Assembly: GCF_002265435.1 (NCBI RefSeq)
Contig: NZ_NOKQ01000187.1
Location: 145,748 to 209,747 of the forward strand
Direction: 5' to 3'
Length of the DNA: 64,000 nt
From: Tetzosporium hominis
GTDB lineage: Bacteria; Bacillota; Bacilli; Bacillales_A; Planococcaceae
Within the stretch, counting starts at the first letter, position 1; each line of letters begins with the position of its first letter. The position numbers were made by a program, and so were the translations under genes. The notes under the pieces are model-generated. The model was not told where the DNA came from, did no database searches, and saw nothing but the letters and a program-made list of their open reading frames with translations. Shown piece by piece: positions 44,057-53,831 of this stretch.

Positions 44057-44820
44057 GTATCTGCTGACTCAAAAAGGAGCGGGTTGCGCTCTATTTGAGT
44101 GAGAAATTTTCTGGACTTCAATTGAATACCCACTTGTTCTTCGTAAATCGTGGTGACAATCTTGCGCATGAACTGCTTCGTCTCTTTTTTCAGTTGAATA
44201 GAGCCTACTTCTTCAAGCGGTGTAAACATAAATGTGCGAATCAGACGCACCTGTATAGGTGAAAGTCGAATAATATAGGGGTCTATTGAGAAGCAGCGGT
44301 GACAAAGAAATCCGATCTGTTGGAAAGAAAACGCAAACTCGCCTTCTTTTGATGCACAGTTTGCGCACCCGTCTAAATGAGGTCGAATTCCTGCACGAAG
44401 AAGCATCTTCCATTCCACAAATAATAAAATGGCTTCCGGATCTTGGTCTTCTTCAATAGCTTGTAAGGCTTGATGGAGCAGTTGGTAGACGCCGCTAGAA
44501 GCTGAATCGTCATCCGTTAGTTTATCGATTAATTCCGTGATGACACTAGCATAAGCGGTCTTCAAAAAATCTTCCCGAATGTGACGCATTGACTGGATGA
44601 TTTCCGCTTGCTGGAGTGTCCCCATGCCTCTCCCTTGTTGAAGTAAGAAATAGCCATGAGTAAATGGTTGCGTGACAGCTGAGAAGCGACTAGCAGGTTT
44701 TTTAGCGCCGCGAGCCATAGCTGTCCGTTTTCCCATTTCTTCTGTCAAAATCGTGACAATCTTATTGTTTTCTCCGTACGGAATGGCGCGTAACACGTAC
44801 CCTTCTACTTTAGATAGCAC
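44035..44820 (-). CDS. recO: DNA repair protein RecO
   Basis: 261 aa, usual length. N-terminal OB-fold (VEGYVLRAIPYGENNKIVTILTEEMGKRTAMARGAKKP) and a helical C-terminal domain with a zinc site formed by CANCASK and CHRC. GTG start at 44820 with AAAAAGGAGGG. RecO loads RecA on SSB-coated DNA with RecR. It follows era by 15 bases. The last codons lie within the terminator shared with glyS. Confidence 0.93.
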   Translation of the reverse strand: MLSKVEGYVLRAIPYGENNKIVTILTEEMGKRTAMARGAKKPASRFSAVTQPFTHGYFLLQQGRGMGTLQQAEIIQSMRHIREDFLKTAYASVITELIDKLTDDDSASSGVYQLLHQALQAIEEDQDPEAILLFVEWKMLLRAGIRPHLDGCANCASKEGEFAFSFQQIGFLCHRCFSIDPYIIRLSPIQVRLIRTFMFTPLEEVGSIQLKKETKQFMRKIVTTIYEEQVGIQLKSRKFLTQIERNPLLFESADTKKDAPE

Positions 44821-44835
44821 GGCTGGCCCTCCTTT

Positions 44836-45747
44836 TTAATACTCGTCGTCACGGAAGCCGTAGTCACGAAGCTGGTTCGCTTTGTTTCTCCAGTCTTTTT
44901 GAACTTTGACCCATAGCTCTAAAAATACTTTAGAACCGAGCAACATCTCAATATCATGCCGCGCTTTAGTACCGATGTCTTTAAGTAGCGCTCCACGCTT
45001 TCCAATGACAATCCCCTTTTGAGAATCCCGTTCAACGACGATTGTAGCCGATACGTTGATCAATTCTTTGCCTTCTTCTTTACGGATCTGCTCAATGACT
45101 ACGGCAATAGAATGTGGAATCTCTTCTCGTGTCACGTGCAGGACTTTTTCACGGATCAACTCAGAAATGATAAAACGTTCGGGATGATCCGTTACTTGAT
45201 CGGCTGGGTAATACATCGGCCCTTCCGGCAAATACGATTCTAATGTAGAAAGAAGTCGCTCTACATTATTCCCTTGAAGCGCAGAAATCGGAACGATCTC
45301 AGCAAAGTTATACTGTTCTTTATACGAGTCAATGATTGCAAGAATCTCGTCAGGATGAATTTCGTCAATCTTGTTTATTACTAAAAAGACAGGAGTGTCA
45401 TTCCCTTGGAGCATCTCAATAATCATTTTATCTCCAGCACCAATTGGTTCTGTTGCATTTACCATGAATAAAATAGCATCAACTTCTTTTAAAGTGTTTT
45501 TCGCTACTTTCATCATGAAGTCGCCTAATTTATGTTTTGGTTTGTGAATACCTGGTGTATCAATAAAAATCATTTGACTCGTATCTTGTGTCAAAACACC
45601 TTGAACTTTATTGCGAGTCGTTTGAGGCTTGTCGCTCATGATGGCAATCTTTTGCCCGATGACTCGATTTAAAAATGTGGATTTCCCCACGTTCGGACGC
45701 CCGATGATGGAAATGAATCCCGATTTGAATTTGTTTGGCTGTTGCAT
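44836..45747 (-). CDS. era: GTPase Era
   Basis: 303 aa. G1 is GRPNVGKST (about 16-24), G3 DTPGIHK, G4 NKID, followed by the C-terminal KH domain ([23 protein letters not shown], about 225-247 region). It binds the 3' end of 16S rRNA and assists small-subunit maturation. Unlike B. subtilis, no cdd gene sits between it and dgkA; the gap is 27 bases. Confidence 0.96.
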   Translation of the reverse strand: MQQPNKFKSGFISIIGRPNVGKSTFLNRVIGQKIAIMSDKPQTTRNKVQGVLTQDTSQMIFIDTPGIHKPKHKLGDFMMKVAKNTLKEVDAILFMVNATEPIGAGDKMIIEMLQGNDTPVFLVINKIDEIHPDEILAIIDSYKEQYNFAEIVPISALQGNNVERLLSTLESYLPEGPMYYPADQVTDHPERFIISELIREKVLHVTREEIPHSIAVVIEQIRKEEGKELINVSATIVVERDSQKGIVIGKRGALLKDIGTKARHDIEMLLGSKVFLELWVKVQKDWRNKANQLRDYGFRDDEY

Positions 45748-45774
45748 TGCTAATTTCCTCCGTTCCGTCTCCTG

Positions 45775-46131
45775 TTACCCCAACCATGCAAGTAATTTAG
45801 GAATATATAGTATACACCCAATTACAGCTGCACCGCACGCATAAACTAAGCAAGCTCCCGCTGCGATATCTTTTATTTTTCCCGCTAGTTCATTCCACTC
45901 TGGCTCTACTAAATCCACCAGTTTCTCTATCGCTGTATTGATCATTTCTAGTGCGAGCATACCACTAATCACAAGAATCAAGACGATCCATTCTACTGCT
46001 GAAAACTCTAACCATAATGCAGCACCAGTTGTAAGTACAGCCGCTACTAAATGAAACTTCATATGTTTTTCATCTCGCGAGGCAGTTAGAATGCCCCGAA
46101 AGGCAACTTGAAACGAACGCAATTCATTCAT
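45775..46131 (-). CDS. dgkA: Undecaprenol / diacylglycerol kinase DgkA
   Basis: 118 aa from the ATG at 46131, which overlaps the ybeY stop by 8 bases; a longer frame is unlikely. It has the DgkA signature EMINTAIEKLVDL (about 60-72) with the catalytic glutamates, and three transmembrane helices. In Gram-positive bacteria this family phosphorylates undecaprenol, which feeds the cell-wall lipid carrier pool. Position between era and ybeY is conserved. Confidence 0.93.
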   Translation of the reverse strand: MNELRSFQVAFRGILTASRDEKHMKFHLVAAVLTTGAALWLEFSAVEWIVLILVISGMLALEMINTAIEKLVDLVEPEWNELAGKIKDIAAGACLVYACGAAVIGCILYIPKLLAWLG

Positions 46132-46609
46132 GGCTTTCAGAACCTGATAGACGTGGCAGTCCAAACTCAGACAGGTAAGCATCTTGTTTAGTAAACATTT
46201 CTTTTTCTTGCTGTTCGGTCATATGATCATACCCTAAAAGATGCAGGAGACCATGTGTAGCTAGAAATGCTAACTCCCGATCAAACGAATGACCATAATC
46301 CGCTGCCTGCTGTTGTGCTCGGTCAACCGAGATAATAATATCCCCTAGAAGTAAGGTTTCATCTCCAACAATCGCGACTTCGCCTTCACCCTGCTCTTGC
46401 ATCGCAAACGAGATGACATCTGTTACGGCATCTTTGTTTCTGTAGGTGCGATTGATCTCTTGAATTTCTTCATTTGTGACAAAGGAGACGGATAGTTCCG
46501 CTTCATCTGAAACGTCTTCTTTTTGTGCAACGAACTGAAGGACTTTCTCAACAAGCTCCAATGCTTCTTGAGTAGCTGAATTTGTATCATTTAAAAAATC
46601 GATAATCAC
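46124..46609 (-). CDS. ybeY: Endoribonuclease YbeY
   Basis: 161 aa. The zinc motif HGLLHLLGYDH (about 126-136) is the UPF0054 signature, preceded by LSVSFVTNEEIQEINRTYRNKDAVTDVISF (described from 45). It matures the 3' end of 16S rRNA and acts in ribosome quality control. Between pgpH (4-base overlap) and dgkA (8-base overlap), so translation of this cluster is probably linked. Confidence 0.96.
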   Translation of the reverse strand: MIIDFLNDTNSATQEALELVEKVLQFVAQKEDVSDEAELSVSFVTNEEIQEINRTYRNKDAVTDVISFAMQEQGEGEVAIVGDETLLLGDIIISVDRAQQQAADYGHSFDRELAFLATHGLLHLLGYDHMTEQQEKEMFTKQDAYLSEFGLPRLSGSESHE

Positions 46610-48714
46610 TTTTTTTCCTCCTCTGGGTACTGGATTCGTTCATGATAAAATCCTTTGAGGGTTGAACAGATACTTTCTTTTACTATGGTCAAATCTTTCA
46701 TAGAAATATCGCATTCGTCGAATTGTCCATCATTTACTCTGTCTTTCACTATGGCATCAACGAGTTCTTTAATTTTTGTGCTACTTGGTTGGTTCATAGA
46801 TCGCACTGCTGCTTCCACACTATCGGCAATTGAGATGACTGCCGCTTCACGCGTTTGTGGTTTTGGTCCGTCATAACGAAATGCTTCTTCTTTGCAGTCT
46901 CCGACTTGTTTCGCTTTGTGATAAAAGTACTTGATACATGTCGTGCCGTGATGTTGGAGAGCTACATCCACGATTGCTCGTGGGATGCGATTTTGTATCA
47001 AAATGGCTGCACCGTCCGTCGTATGATCTTTAATGATACCTGCACTCGTCTCAGGTGGCAGGTGATCATGAGGATTGTATCCGTTTGTCTGATTTTCAAT
47101 AAAGAAGCCAGGACGTCTCGTCTTCCCTATGTCGTGGTAATAACAAGCCACACGAGCGAATAACCCATTGGCACCAATTGATTCACATGCAGCTTCAGAT
47201 AAGTTAGCGACCATCACGCTATGGTGATAAGTACCTGGCGTCTCCATCAATAACTTTTTCAGTAAAGGATGACCGGGATTCGCCAGTTCAAAAAGCTTCA
47301 TTGTAGATAAGATCCCAAATGCGGATTCAAAAAATGGCAAGGTACCGAATGTAAATGTTCCTGAAATCATTCCAGACAATAAGCCGATCCCAATCAGCAA
47401 GAGATTGTCCTGCATGGAAGTAGTAGTTGTAGACAAGAGTAAATAAGCAATCATGAACAATGTATTTGTCAAGGCTACAATACCGCTCGTTTTCATAATA
47501 GGAGAGCGTCCAGAAAAGAATTTAAACGCGAAGATGCCAGATAATCCTCCAATTAATGTATAGAGAGCTATATCAGTCTGCAAAAAAGCTGTAAACCCTT
47601 CCCGGAAAATATAGCCAGCTAGTAAAGCATTTGCAATTAGACTAATATAGGCCAAGCGTTCATTCGTTAATAGATAGACCGTCATCGAAACGAATGCGGT
47701 TGGAAATAAAAAGGCAATCGTAAACGTAAAGTTGGCGTCAATCAAAGCGGTTAACACCATAAGAAGCGCAGACAATGCGAGCACCAGTAAAGACACGCTG
47801 AGCCACTTGACACGTACTTTGCGACTTCCCTCTGTTAAATGTATGGCACTATAGAGCATTCCTACAGTGAGTAAAATCAAGACGGCGAGCCCTGCATAAG
47901 AACGGTATTGGACATCATTTTCAACCATTCCCGTTAGCTCTAACTGTCTATAAATTTCCCGGTCTACATATTGACCTTCTTGTACAAGCAATTGCCCTTG
48001 AAGAATACGCGTTGGTTCCACAGCGTTCACAGCTTCTTCAATACGTTGATTTGTCAGCTCTTCATCAATCAGCTCTGTCTCAATAATGGCTGCAGAGAGA
48101 ATTTTTCCAACAGCGTTCTCGTAATTCGTTGGAAAAGGTAAACGTTCTTTTAACTGTGTTATCCCCTGCTCCCGAACTGCCGAGAGTTGATTGCTTCTTA
48201 TTGGCTCTGCTAACAGTTCCCTCACTTCAGAGATAGCCACTTCACTCGTTGTTTCTAAAGTTGAGAGAGGCTGCGTGTAGATGACTTCAAGCTCCGAATC
48301 AGATAAACGTTCTGAAAGCTCTGGTGACAATTCTTCCAATTCTTTTCGGAGTTGCTGGATAGGCGTATCATCTTGTTGTTCAGAGAGTGCCTGCTCTTTG
48401 ATAACAAGAATCGATTCAAAGACAGAGGCTATCCAAGCTGACTGATTGTCACTAGCTTCTTCTTGGAACACATAGACGGGATCCACTGCCTCTTTAGCTG
48501 CAACTCGGTCTTGTTCCGTTTTTAAAGGGTCTTCTATCGTTTTAGAAGACCGAATGGTTTCTGGTGACAGTTGAAAGCGTTCAATAGTATATGTAGTTTC
48601 GTTCGTCACGAAAGACAGCATGACATAAAGTAAAACGGCTCCTGCCAATGAAATAGAAGCAAGGACACCTTTCTTTTCATGAATTGACGTAATGAATTTA
48701 ACAAACCGGTTCAC
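46606..48714 (-). CDS. pgpH: 7TM-HD cyclic-di-AMP phosphodiesterase PgpH
   Basis: 702 aa from a GTG at 48714, seven bases after GGAGG; an ATG two codons earlier touches the ribosome site. An N-terminal helix, a long extracytoplasmic domain (about 45-280), seven membrane helices (about 285-480) and a cytoplasmic HD domain: HHSVMVANLSEAA, CYYHDIGKTRRPGFF and NGYNPHDHLPPETS. The family degrades c-di-AMP to pApA. The gene is yqfF in B. subtilis. A terminator lies just before it, so it may head its own transcript. Confidence 0.94.
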   Translation of the reverse strand: MNRFVKFITSIHEKKGVLASISLAGAVLLYVMLSFVTNETTYTIERFQLSPETIRSSKTIEDPLKTEQDRVAAKEAVDPVYVFQEEASDNQSAWIASVFESILVIKEQALSEQQDDTPIQQLRKELEELSPELSERLSDSELEVIYTQPLSTLETTSEVAISEVRELLAEPIRSNQLSAVREQGITQLKERLPFPTNYENAVGKILSAAIIETELIDEELTNQRIEEAVNAVEPTRILQGQLLVQEGQYVDREIYRQLELTGMVENDVQYRSYAGLAVLILLTVGMLYSAIHLTEGSRKVRVKWLSVSLLVLALSALLMVLTALIDANFTFTIAFLFPTAFVSMTVYLLTNERLAYISLIANALLAGYIFREGFTAFLQTDIALYTLIGGLSGIFAFKFFSGRSPIMKTSGIVALTNTLFMIAYLLLSTTTTSMQDNLLLIGIGLLSGMISGTFTFGTLPFFESAFGILSTMKLFELANPGHPLLKKLLMETPGTYHHSVMVANLSEAACESIGANGLFARVACYYHDIGKTRRPGFFIENQTNGYNPHDHLPPETSAGIIKDHTTDGAAILIQNRIPRAIVDVALQHHGTTCIKYFYHKAKQVGDCKEEAFRYDGPKPQTREAAVISIADSVEAAVRSMNQPSSTKIKELVDAIVKDRVNDGQFDECDISMKDLTIVKESICSTLKGFYHERIQYPEEEKK

Positions 48715-48748
48715 GAGCATCCCTCCATCTCTTTACAGTATACCACGT

Positions 48749-48778
48749 AAAAAGCAGTAGTCGAAACCGACTACTGCC
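48749..48778 (-). terminator. Terminator after phoH
   Basis: GCAGTAGTCG and CGACTACTGC (48754-48777) pair with a four-base loop and are followed on the minus strand by five U. The hairpin includes the final codons of phoH. Confidence 0.88.
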
Positions 48779-49724
48779 CTTCTTCATAAGCTTGTATAAT
48801 TTTCGCAACGAGTGGATGACGCACCACATCGCCTTGCTCTAAGTAATGGAATTCAATGCCTTTGACGTTCTTCAACATCGACTCCGCAACCATTAAACCA
48901 GATTGTGTATTTTTCGGTAAATCAATTTGTGTTTTATCTCCAGTGATCACCATCTTAGAACCAAATCCAAGACGAGTTAAAAACATTTTCATCTGTGCAG
49001 GAGTCGTATTTTGCGCTTCATCTAAAATAACGAATGCATCATCGAGAGTTCGTCCACGCATGTAAGCTAGAGGTGCAATTTCAATCACTCCGCGCTCGAT
49101 CAAGCGTTCCGTCTGCTCCGCACCAATGACCTCATGTAGAGCGTCATAAAGTGGACGTAAATATGGATCTACTTTCTCTTTCAGATCACCAGGTAAGAAT
49201 CCTAAGCTTTCCCCAGCTTCAACAGCTGGACGCGTTAAGATGATGCGTTTGACGTGACCATTTTTCAGTGCTTGGGATGCCATGACAACAGCTAAGTAGG
49301 TCTTTCCTGTTCCAGCAGGACCAATACCAAACGTCAAATCAAAGCTTTTGATTCCTTTGACATACGCTCTTTGCCCGATAGATTTAGCACGAATCACTTT
49401 TCCTTTGACGGTACGCGCGATTTCTTCTTCATATAAGCGAACAAAATAGTCAATGGTTCCGGCGTTTGCCATTTCTAAAGAAGCGACCACGTCCCGTTCA
49501 TTCACTTGTATTCCTTTGCGAATCAATTCAAGAAGGGCATTGATCACGCTCTGCGCTTTTTTAACTTGTTCTTCTTCCCCGACAATCAGGAAAGTATCCC
49601 CTCTTGCAATTAGCTGAACTGAAAAATTTTCTTCAATAAGCGCAAAGTTCTTATCCCCGTTCCCATGAAGCTGAACGGCTTCATTCGGGTCATTCACTTT
49701 GATTTCGAGTTTTTCCTCAGTCAT
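48771..49724 (-). CDS. phoH: PhoH family ATPase
   Basis: 317 aa. An N-terminal KH-like segment (FSVQLIARGDTFLIVGEEEQVKKAQSVI) precedes the P-loop domain with Walker A GPAGTGKTYLAV (about 134-145) and Walker B DAFVILDEAQNTTPAQ. The family (B. subtilis YqfE/PhoH) is an RNA-helicase-like ATPase found next to ybeY; its function is probably in RNA metabolism. Starts inside the end of the mini-yqfD gene (8-base overlap) with AAGGAGAC. Confidence 0.95.
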   Translation of the reverse strand: MTEEKLEIKVNDPNEAVQLHGNGDKNFALIEENFSVQLIARGDTFLIVGEEEQVKKAQSVINALLELIRKGIQVNERDVVASLEMANAGTIDYFVRLYEEEIARTVKGKVIRAKSIGQRAYVKGIKSFDLTFGIGPAGTGKTYLAVVMASQALKNGHVKRIILTRPAVEAGESLGFLPGDLKEKVDPYLRPLYDALHEVIGAEQTERLIERGVIEIAPLAYMRGRTLDDAFVILDEAQNTTPAQMKMFLTRLGFGSKMVITGDKTQIDLPKNTQSGLMVAESMLKNVKGIEFHYLEQGDVVRHPLVAKIIQAYEEGQ

Positions 49725-50184
49725 TCAATGTCTCCTTAAGGTACTCTGGTTTAGCAAGGATGCCTTGGATTTTGACTAGTACCTTCCCTCTTACTTTACC
49801 ATTAACATTTTGTACCTGTAAAACCTTTATACCTTTAATCTTAGTTTCTTGGTGCTGCTGTTCAATAAACTGTCGGATGATGGCATCTGCATGACTTGAA
49901 GAGTACTCAAAGCTTTTAGAAGGAGAACCCAACTTAAACTCAAGTCCTCTAAAATAAATATCTGTGATTTCACCTCTTGCTGGTTTTCCACCGATACCTA
50001 CCGTTAAGACATCTCCTTTTTTCACTATATCTTTATGTTTATCAAGGCTTGTACCTTCTACAAGTTGTAAACGTTCGATTAGTACAATGCTAGGTTGAGC
50101 AGCAGTCAGAGATGATAAAAAAGTTTGTAGTCGTTCAGGCGTGCCTTCAACAGACACGCGAAGGTCAGAAACGAACCATTTCAA
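49717..50184 (-). CDS. Shortened YqfD-like protein without its membrane region
   Basis: 155 aa from a TTG start with AAAGGACTG upstream; no in-frame ATG is available. The middle VLIERLQLVEGTSLDKHKDIVKKGDVLTVG resembles the conserved core of the sporulation protein YqfD (about 398 aa), and FEYSSSHADAII...IKVLQVQNVNGKVRGKVLVKI resembles its C-terminus. The first 35 residues resemble the YqfD N-terminus. The transmembrane segment and much of the linker are absent, so this is an internally deleted form. It is in the expected place before phoH. No yqfC gene precedes it. Role, if any, unknown; perhaps a relic of lost sporulation. Confidence 0.7.
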   Translation of the reverse strand: MKWFVSDLRVSVEGTPERLQTFLSSLTAAQPSIVLIERLQLVEGTSLDKHKDIVKKGDVLTVGIGGKPARGEITDIYFRGLEFKLGSPSKSFEYSSSHADAIIRQFIEQQHQETKIKGIKVLQVQNVNGKVRGKVLVKIQGILAKPEYLKETLND

Positions 50185-50311
50185 ATGAATTCAGTCCTTT
50201 AAACCGGATTACTAGCAAGTCTGTAGAATAAGTCGGAATCAACAGTCTAGCTGGTCCTCTTATGACAAGATAGCTAAACAAATCGGTTTCTATATAAGGA
50301 GTTTTCCACAT

Positions 50312-50357
50312 AAAAACACCTCTCTCTCACAAGGGTATGTGAGAAGAGAGGTGTCTA
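50312..50357 (-). terminator. Terminator of the floA cluster
   Basis: ACACCTCTCT and AGAGAGGTGT, extended by CTCAC/GTGAG (50314-50355), make a long hairpin followed by five U on the minus strand. Confidence 0.92.
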
Positions 50358-50359
50358 GA

Positions 50360-50827
50360 CTAGCGTCTTTTTGAAACGGGAGGTGCTAGAATTTCGGATA
50401 ACACGATAGCACGAGCTAGATCATCTGTTGAGTCAATCAATTCAGCTACAGGTAATTCTTTTTGAACAACAGGTTCTGTTTTTTGATGTACAGATAAACG
50501 ACCTGGTCGTCTTTCAGCGATTTCCCGTTCTATAGTTACAGGCACTCTTTCCTGAATCTCTTTAGCAGGAACTTGCGGTGGAGTTTGAGGAAGTCTTGAA
50601 CGGACTTCACGTTCAACTCTCTCTGCAACTTGTCTTGCCTTCGGAGGGACTTTTTGATCGGATTGATCAAGCATCTGGCGAGTCCAGTCCTCTAACTCCT
50701 TTAACGAACGAGGACGAGTTTCCGATTTTTGGTTTACTGGAGGTGGAGTTTTTTGGCTCGCTTTTTTCTTATCTCCAAAAAAAGAACTGATGATGAGCGA
50801 TAAGATGATGAGCAAAATTCCTTCCAT
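50360..50827 (-). CDS. Membrane-anchored protein downstream of floA, unknown function
   Basis: 155 aa from an ATG at 50827 (GGGAGG seven bases upstream). One N-terminal membrane helix (MEGILLIILSLIISSFFG) and a long cytoplasmic tail rich in proline, lysine, arginine and glutamate (PPPVNQKSETRPRSL; VERVEREVRSRLPQTPPQVP), ending in DLARAIVLSEILAPPVSKRR. B. subtilis has the 45-residue YqfB here; this one is much longer and I do not recognise a domain. The tail may bind FloA or NfeD in membrane rafts, which is only suggested by the operon. Confidence 0.75.
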   Translation of the reverse strand: MEGILLIILSLIISSFFGDKKKASQKTPPPVNQKSETRPRSLKELEDWTRQMLDQSDQKVPPKARQVAERVEREVRSRLPQTPPQVPAKEIQERVPVTIEREIAERRPGRLSVHQKTEPVVQKELPVAELIDSTDDLARAIVLSEILAPPVSKRR

Positions 50828-50851
50828 ACTCATTCCTCCCTTCTGTTCTTA

Positions 50852-51859
50852 TTAGGAATTAGTAGGACGGTCTGTAGACGAATCCTTTTTCCCTACTTTG
50901 CTGATGGAATCACGCATCGATGTATCTGCTTGAACATTTTTATAGTTCATATAATCCATAACACCGATATTTCCGTCTTTCAGCGCATCTGCCATAGCTA
51001 ACGGTACTTGTGACTCAGCCTCTACTACCTTAGCGCGCATCTCTTCTACGCGAGCCTTCATCTCTTGCTCAGTTGCTACGGCCATTGCACGACGTTCTTC
51101 AGCTTTTGCTTGAGCAATTTTCTTATCTGCTTCCGCTTGCTCTGTTTGAAGTTCGGCACCAATGTTTTTACCGATATCAACATCCGCAATATCGATCGAC
51201 AGAATTTCAAATGCCGTACCAGAATCTAGCCCTTTTGATAAAACTGTTTGAGAGATCATATCTGGGTTTTCTAATACTTTTTTATGGTTTTCAGATGAAC
51301 CGATTGTACTTACAATCCCTTCACCCACACGTGCAACGATCGTCTCTTCACCAGCACCCCCAACAAGGCGGTCAATGTTGGCGCGAACTGTGATACGTGC
51401 TTTTGCTTTTACTTCAATACCGTCCATTGCCACACCAGCAATGAATGGTGTTTCAATAACTTTCGGATTTACAGACATCTGAACTGCTTCTAGAACGTCA
51501 CGTCCTGCTAAGTCGATGGCTGCTGCTCGCTCAAACGAAAGATCGATATTTGCGCGGTGAGCTGCGATTAATGCATTGACGACACGGTCTACGTTACCGC
51601 CAGCCAAGTAGTGACTCTCAAGCTGATTGATTTGTACGTCTAGACCCGCTTTATGAGCTTTGATTAACGGGTTCACGATACGATTTGGAATAACGCGACG
51701 TAAGCGCATCCCGATCAATGTAAAAATACTAATTCGTACGCCTGCTGCTAGTGCAGAAATCCATAGCGTAACGGGTACAAAGGTGAAAAATACGGCCAAT
51801 AATAGGAAAATGACAACAATCGTCCCTACAAGACCAAATAGACCTAGTCCTTCTAGCAT
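50852..51859 (-). CDS. floA: Flotillin-like protein FloA
   Basis: 335 aa, usual length (331). An N-terminal intramembrane hairpin ([31 protein letters not shown]) is followed by the SPFH/PHB domain and a coiled-coil rich in AEE/AEAE ([41 protein letters not shown], described from about 245). It organises functional membrane microdomains. One base separates it from the nfeD stop. The gene is yqfA in B. subtilis. Confidence 0.95.
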   Translation of the reverse strand: MLEGLGLFGLVGTIVVIFLLLAVFFTFVPVTLWISALAAGVRISIFTLIGMRLRRVIPNRIVNPLIKAHKAGLDVQINQLESHYLAGGNVDRVVNALIAAHRANIDLSFERAAAIDLAGRDVLEAVQMSVNPKVIETPFIAGVAMDGIEVKAKARITVRANIDRLVGGAGEETIVARVGEGIVSTIGSSENHKKVLENPDMISQTVLSKGLDSGTAFEILSIDIADVDIGKNIGAELQTEQAEADKKIAQAKAEERRAMAVATEQEMKARVEEMRAKVVEAESQVPLAMADALKDGNIGVMDYMNYKNVQADTSMRDSISKVGKKDSSTDRPTNS

Positions 51860-53178
51860 TACATTTCCTCCTCTAGGGTTTCACGAACTACAATTCGCGA
51901 ACCTTCTACTTTTCGAATGATGACAGTTTTATTGCGGTCAATAAAGTTTCCTTCTGAGACAGCATCTAGGCGTTCATCACCTATTACTATCGTACCAGAA
52001 GGACGGAGCGGTGTTAAGGTGATTGCGTGCTGCCCAAGCAATTCTCTTCTCTCAACTGCAGAGACATATCCTTTCTCAGTCGAAGTTGAGTCGCTCAAAA
52101 TAATTTTATTGAACAATTTTAATTTTTTCCCAAAGAACTTCATGATAATCACCATTCCTGTAATCGCAACTGCTAGTGCAATTAAAATTGAGATACTGAT
52201 CTGTGTCATATCTGCTCCAGCAAGATACAAACTTCCGATAATTGCTAATCCCCCTAGTATTCCGCTGATGCCTAAGGGAAGGAACAGCTCCGCAACAAGC
52301 AAGATGATCCCAACACCAAATAATAGAACTGCTTCGTAACCTGCAAGGCCAGCAATCATATGTCCATAGAAGAATAACAAGATAGCTGTTAATCCCATGA
52401 GACCCGGTAAACCGAAACCTGGAGAATACAATTCTACTACTAAACCAAGGCTACCTATGGATAGTAAGATGGGAACGATAATGGGATGAGTCAGAAAACG
52501 AGCGAGCTTAACGAGAAACGACTCTTCTACACTAATGACTTCTGCATCTGGTAAACCGATAGCGACAAGCACTTCTTCAAAAGTCTCTGCTATTCCTTCG
52601 GCGTAATTTGCTTCCACTGCTTCTTCAGCAGTTAAAGTAAGTAGTTTTCCTTCTCCCGCACGGTACTGTGGAAAATCGTAAGAAGGATCAATCATAGCAA
52701 GAGCAATTTCCGGATCTCGATCTGAGTGCTCCGCTGCATTTTGCATAGAGGCTGCCCATGCGCTACGAGCTTTTTCATCTGCAGCATTTCCCGTTTGATC
52801 AATGACTGCTGCCGCTCCCATTGTAGCATCTGGAGTCATATAGATTTCATCAGCATAAAGCGCTAAAAACGCACCTGCTGATAATGCTCTGTCATTCACG
52901 TAGACGTAAATATCTAATGGACTATCTGCCATCAGTTTCGCAATATTTTCAGCTGCATCTACTGCGCCACCTGGCGTATTCATCTCGATAATTACAGCGT
53001 CTGCATTTTGATCTTCAGCTTCTGTTAACGACTGATTCAAAAATGTATAAAGCCCTTTTTCTACTGCCTCATTAAGAGGGACTCGGTAAACGGTTTCAGT
53101 ATTCGCACTCACAGAGAACAAGGGTAGAAGAAGTCCTAAGAGGAGCATACAAACCCAAACGATTCGTAGTTTTTTCAC
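51859..53178 (-). CDS. nfeD: NfeD-family membrane protease-like protein
   Basis: 439 aa. Signal peptide ([22 protein letters not shown]), then a ClpP-class serine protease domain with [15 protein letters not shown] and [14 protein letters not shown]; four to five membrane helices (about 230-345) and a C-terminal OB-fold NfeDC domain (about 370-435, [25 protein letters not shown]). Acts with FloA in the membrane; the active-site serine and lysine pattern resembles 1510-N type proteases. Shares its stop with the floA start. Confidence 0.92.
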   Translation of the reverse strand: MKKLRIVWVCMLLLGLLLPLFSVSANTETVYRVPLNEAVEKGLYTFLNQSLTEAEDQNADAVIIEMNTPGGAVDAAENIAKLMADSPLDIYVYVNDRALSAGAFLALYADEIYMTPDATMGAAAVIDQTGNAADEKARSAWAASMQNAAEHSDRDPEIALAMIDPSYDFPQYRAGEGKLLTLTAEEAVEANYAEGIAETFEEVLVAIGLPDAEVISVEESFLVKLARFLTHPIIVPILLSIGSLGLVVELYSPGFGLPGLMGLTAILLFFYGHMIAGLAGYEAVLLFGVGIILLVAELFLPLGISGILGGLAIIGSLYLAGADMTQISISILIALAVAITGMVIIMKFFGKKLKLFNKIILSDSTSTEKGYVSAVERRELLGQHAITLTPLRPSGTIVIGDERLDAVSEGNFIDRNKTVIIRKVEGSRIVVRETLEEEM

Positions 53179-53283
53179 CTTTTCACCCCACTTTCATGTT
53201 CTGTCTTCTGATTCTACGTTCATCTTACCGAAAAGTTTCATTCTTTCGCATGTTTTTTGACTTATAGAATGACTAACTTTTCA

Positions 53284-53385
53284 CCTGAGACACCATTTCC
53301 AAGGGGAGAACCTGCAAGCCTCCTCGTCGCAGGCTCCTGCGGGGTCTCGCAGACCCTCTGATAGCCTGGGAAATGGCATCTCAGG
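53284..53385. repeat. 102-bp palindromic intergenic element
   Basis: CCTGAGA (53284-53290) pairs with TCTCAGG (53379-53385) and CCATTTCC (53293-53300) with GGAAATGG (53369-53376), enclosing two inner hairpins, AGCCT/AGGCT (about 53318-53335) and GGGTCT-CGC-AGACCC. GC-rich, no ORF. A cloverleaf or cruciform-like architecture, unlike the 78-bp repeat in sequence. It lies in a 371-base gap between nfeD and rpsU that otherwise holds only the rpsU terminator. Confidence 0.75.
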
Positions 53386-53459
53386 CTCAATTATTTAAAG
53401 AGAATCCTGATCTTAGCGTTAGAATCAACAGGAAAAAAGTTTAAAATATGTTTTTTTAT

Positions 53460-53500
53460 ATACAAAAAACCCTTATAGCCATAAGGCTATAAGGGTTTGT
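53460..53500 (-). terminator. rpsU terminator
   Basis: CCCTTATAGCC ATAA GGCTATAAGGG hairpin with six U following on the minus strand. Confidence 0.93.
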
Positions 53501-53549
53501 GTTCGATTTAATCATCAAGTGTTAGTAACGCAGGGATGCATCGGGAAGA

Positions 53550-53723
53550 TTACCACTTACGTTTACGCGCAGCTTCTGATTTCTTTTTACGTTTTACGCT
53601 TGGTTTTTCATAAAACTCGCGCTTTCGTACCTCTTGAATAGTACCGCTTTTAGAAACAGTACGTTTGAAGCGTCGAAGAGCATCCTCAAGCGATTCGTTT
53701 TTGCGAACGACAGTTTTTGACAT
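53550..53723 (-). CDS. rpsU: Small ribosomal subunit protein bS21
   Basis: 57 aa from the ATG at 53723 behind GGGAGGG; eight upstream in-frame residues are not part of the family. [20 protein letters not shown] and the basic C-terminus [11 protein letters not shown] are typical. It is part of the 30S platform near the Shine-Dalgarno duplex. The yqeY gene that normally follows rpsU in Bacillus is not present here. Confidence 0.97.
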   Translation of the reverse strand: MSKTVVRKNESLEDALRRFKRTVSKSGTIQEVRKREFYEKPSVKRKKKSEAARKRKW

Positions 53724-53831
53724 CTCTCTTTCCCTCCCTCCGAACACACATCAAAGCACATAACAGTAAAGTTATGTTACCTAAAAATTATAGCGTATTC
53801 GCTAGGAAACGTCAACTACTGCAATGAAAAT

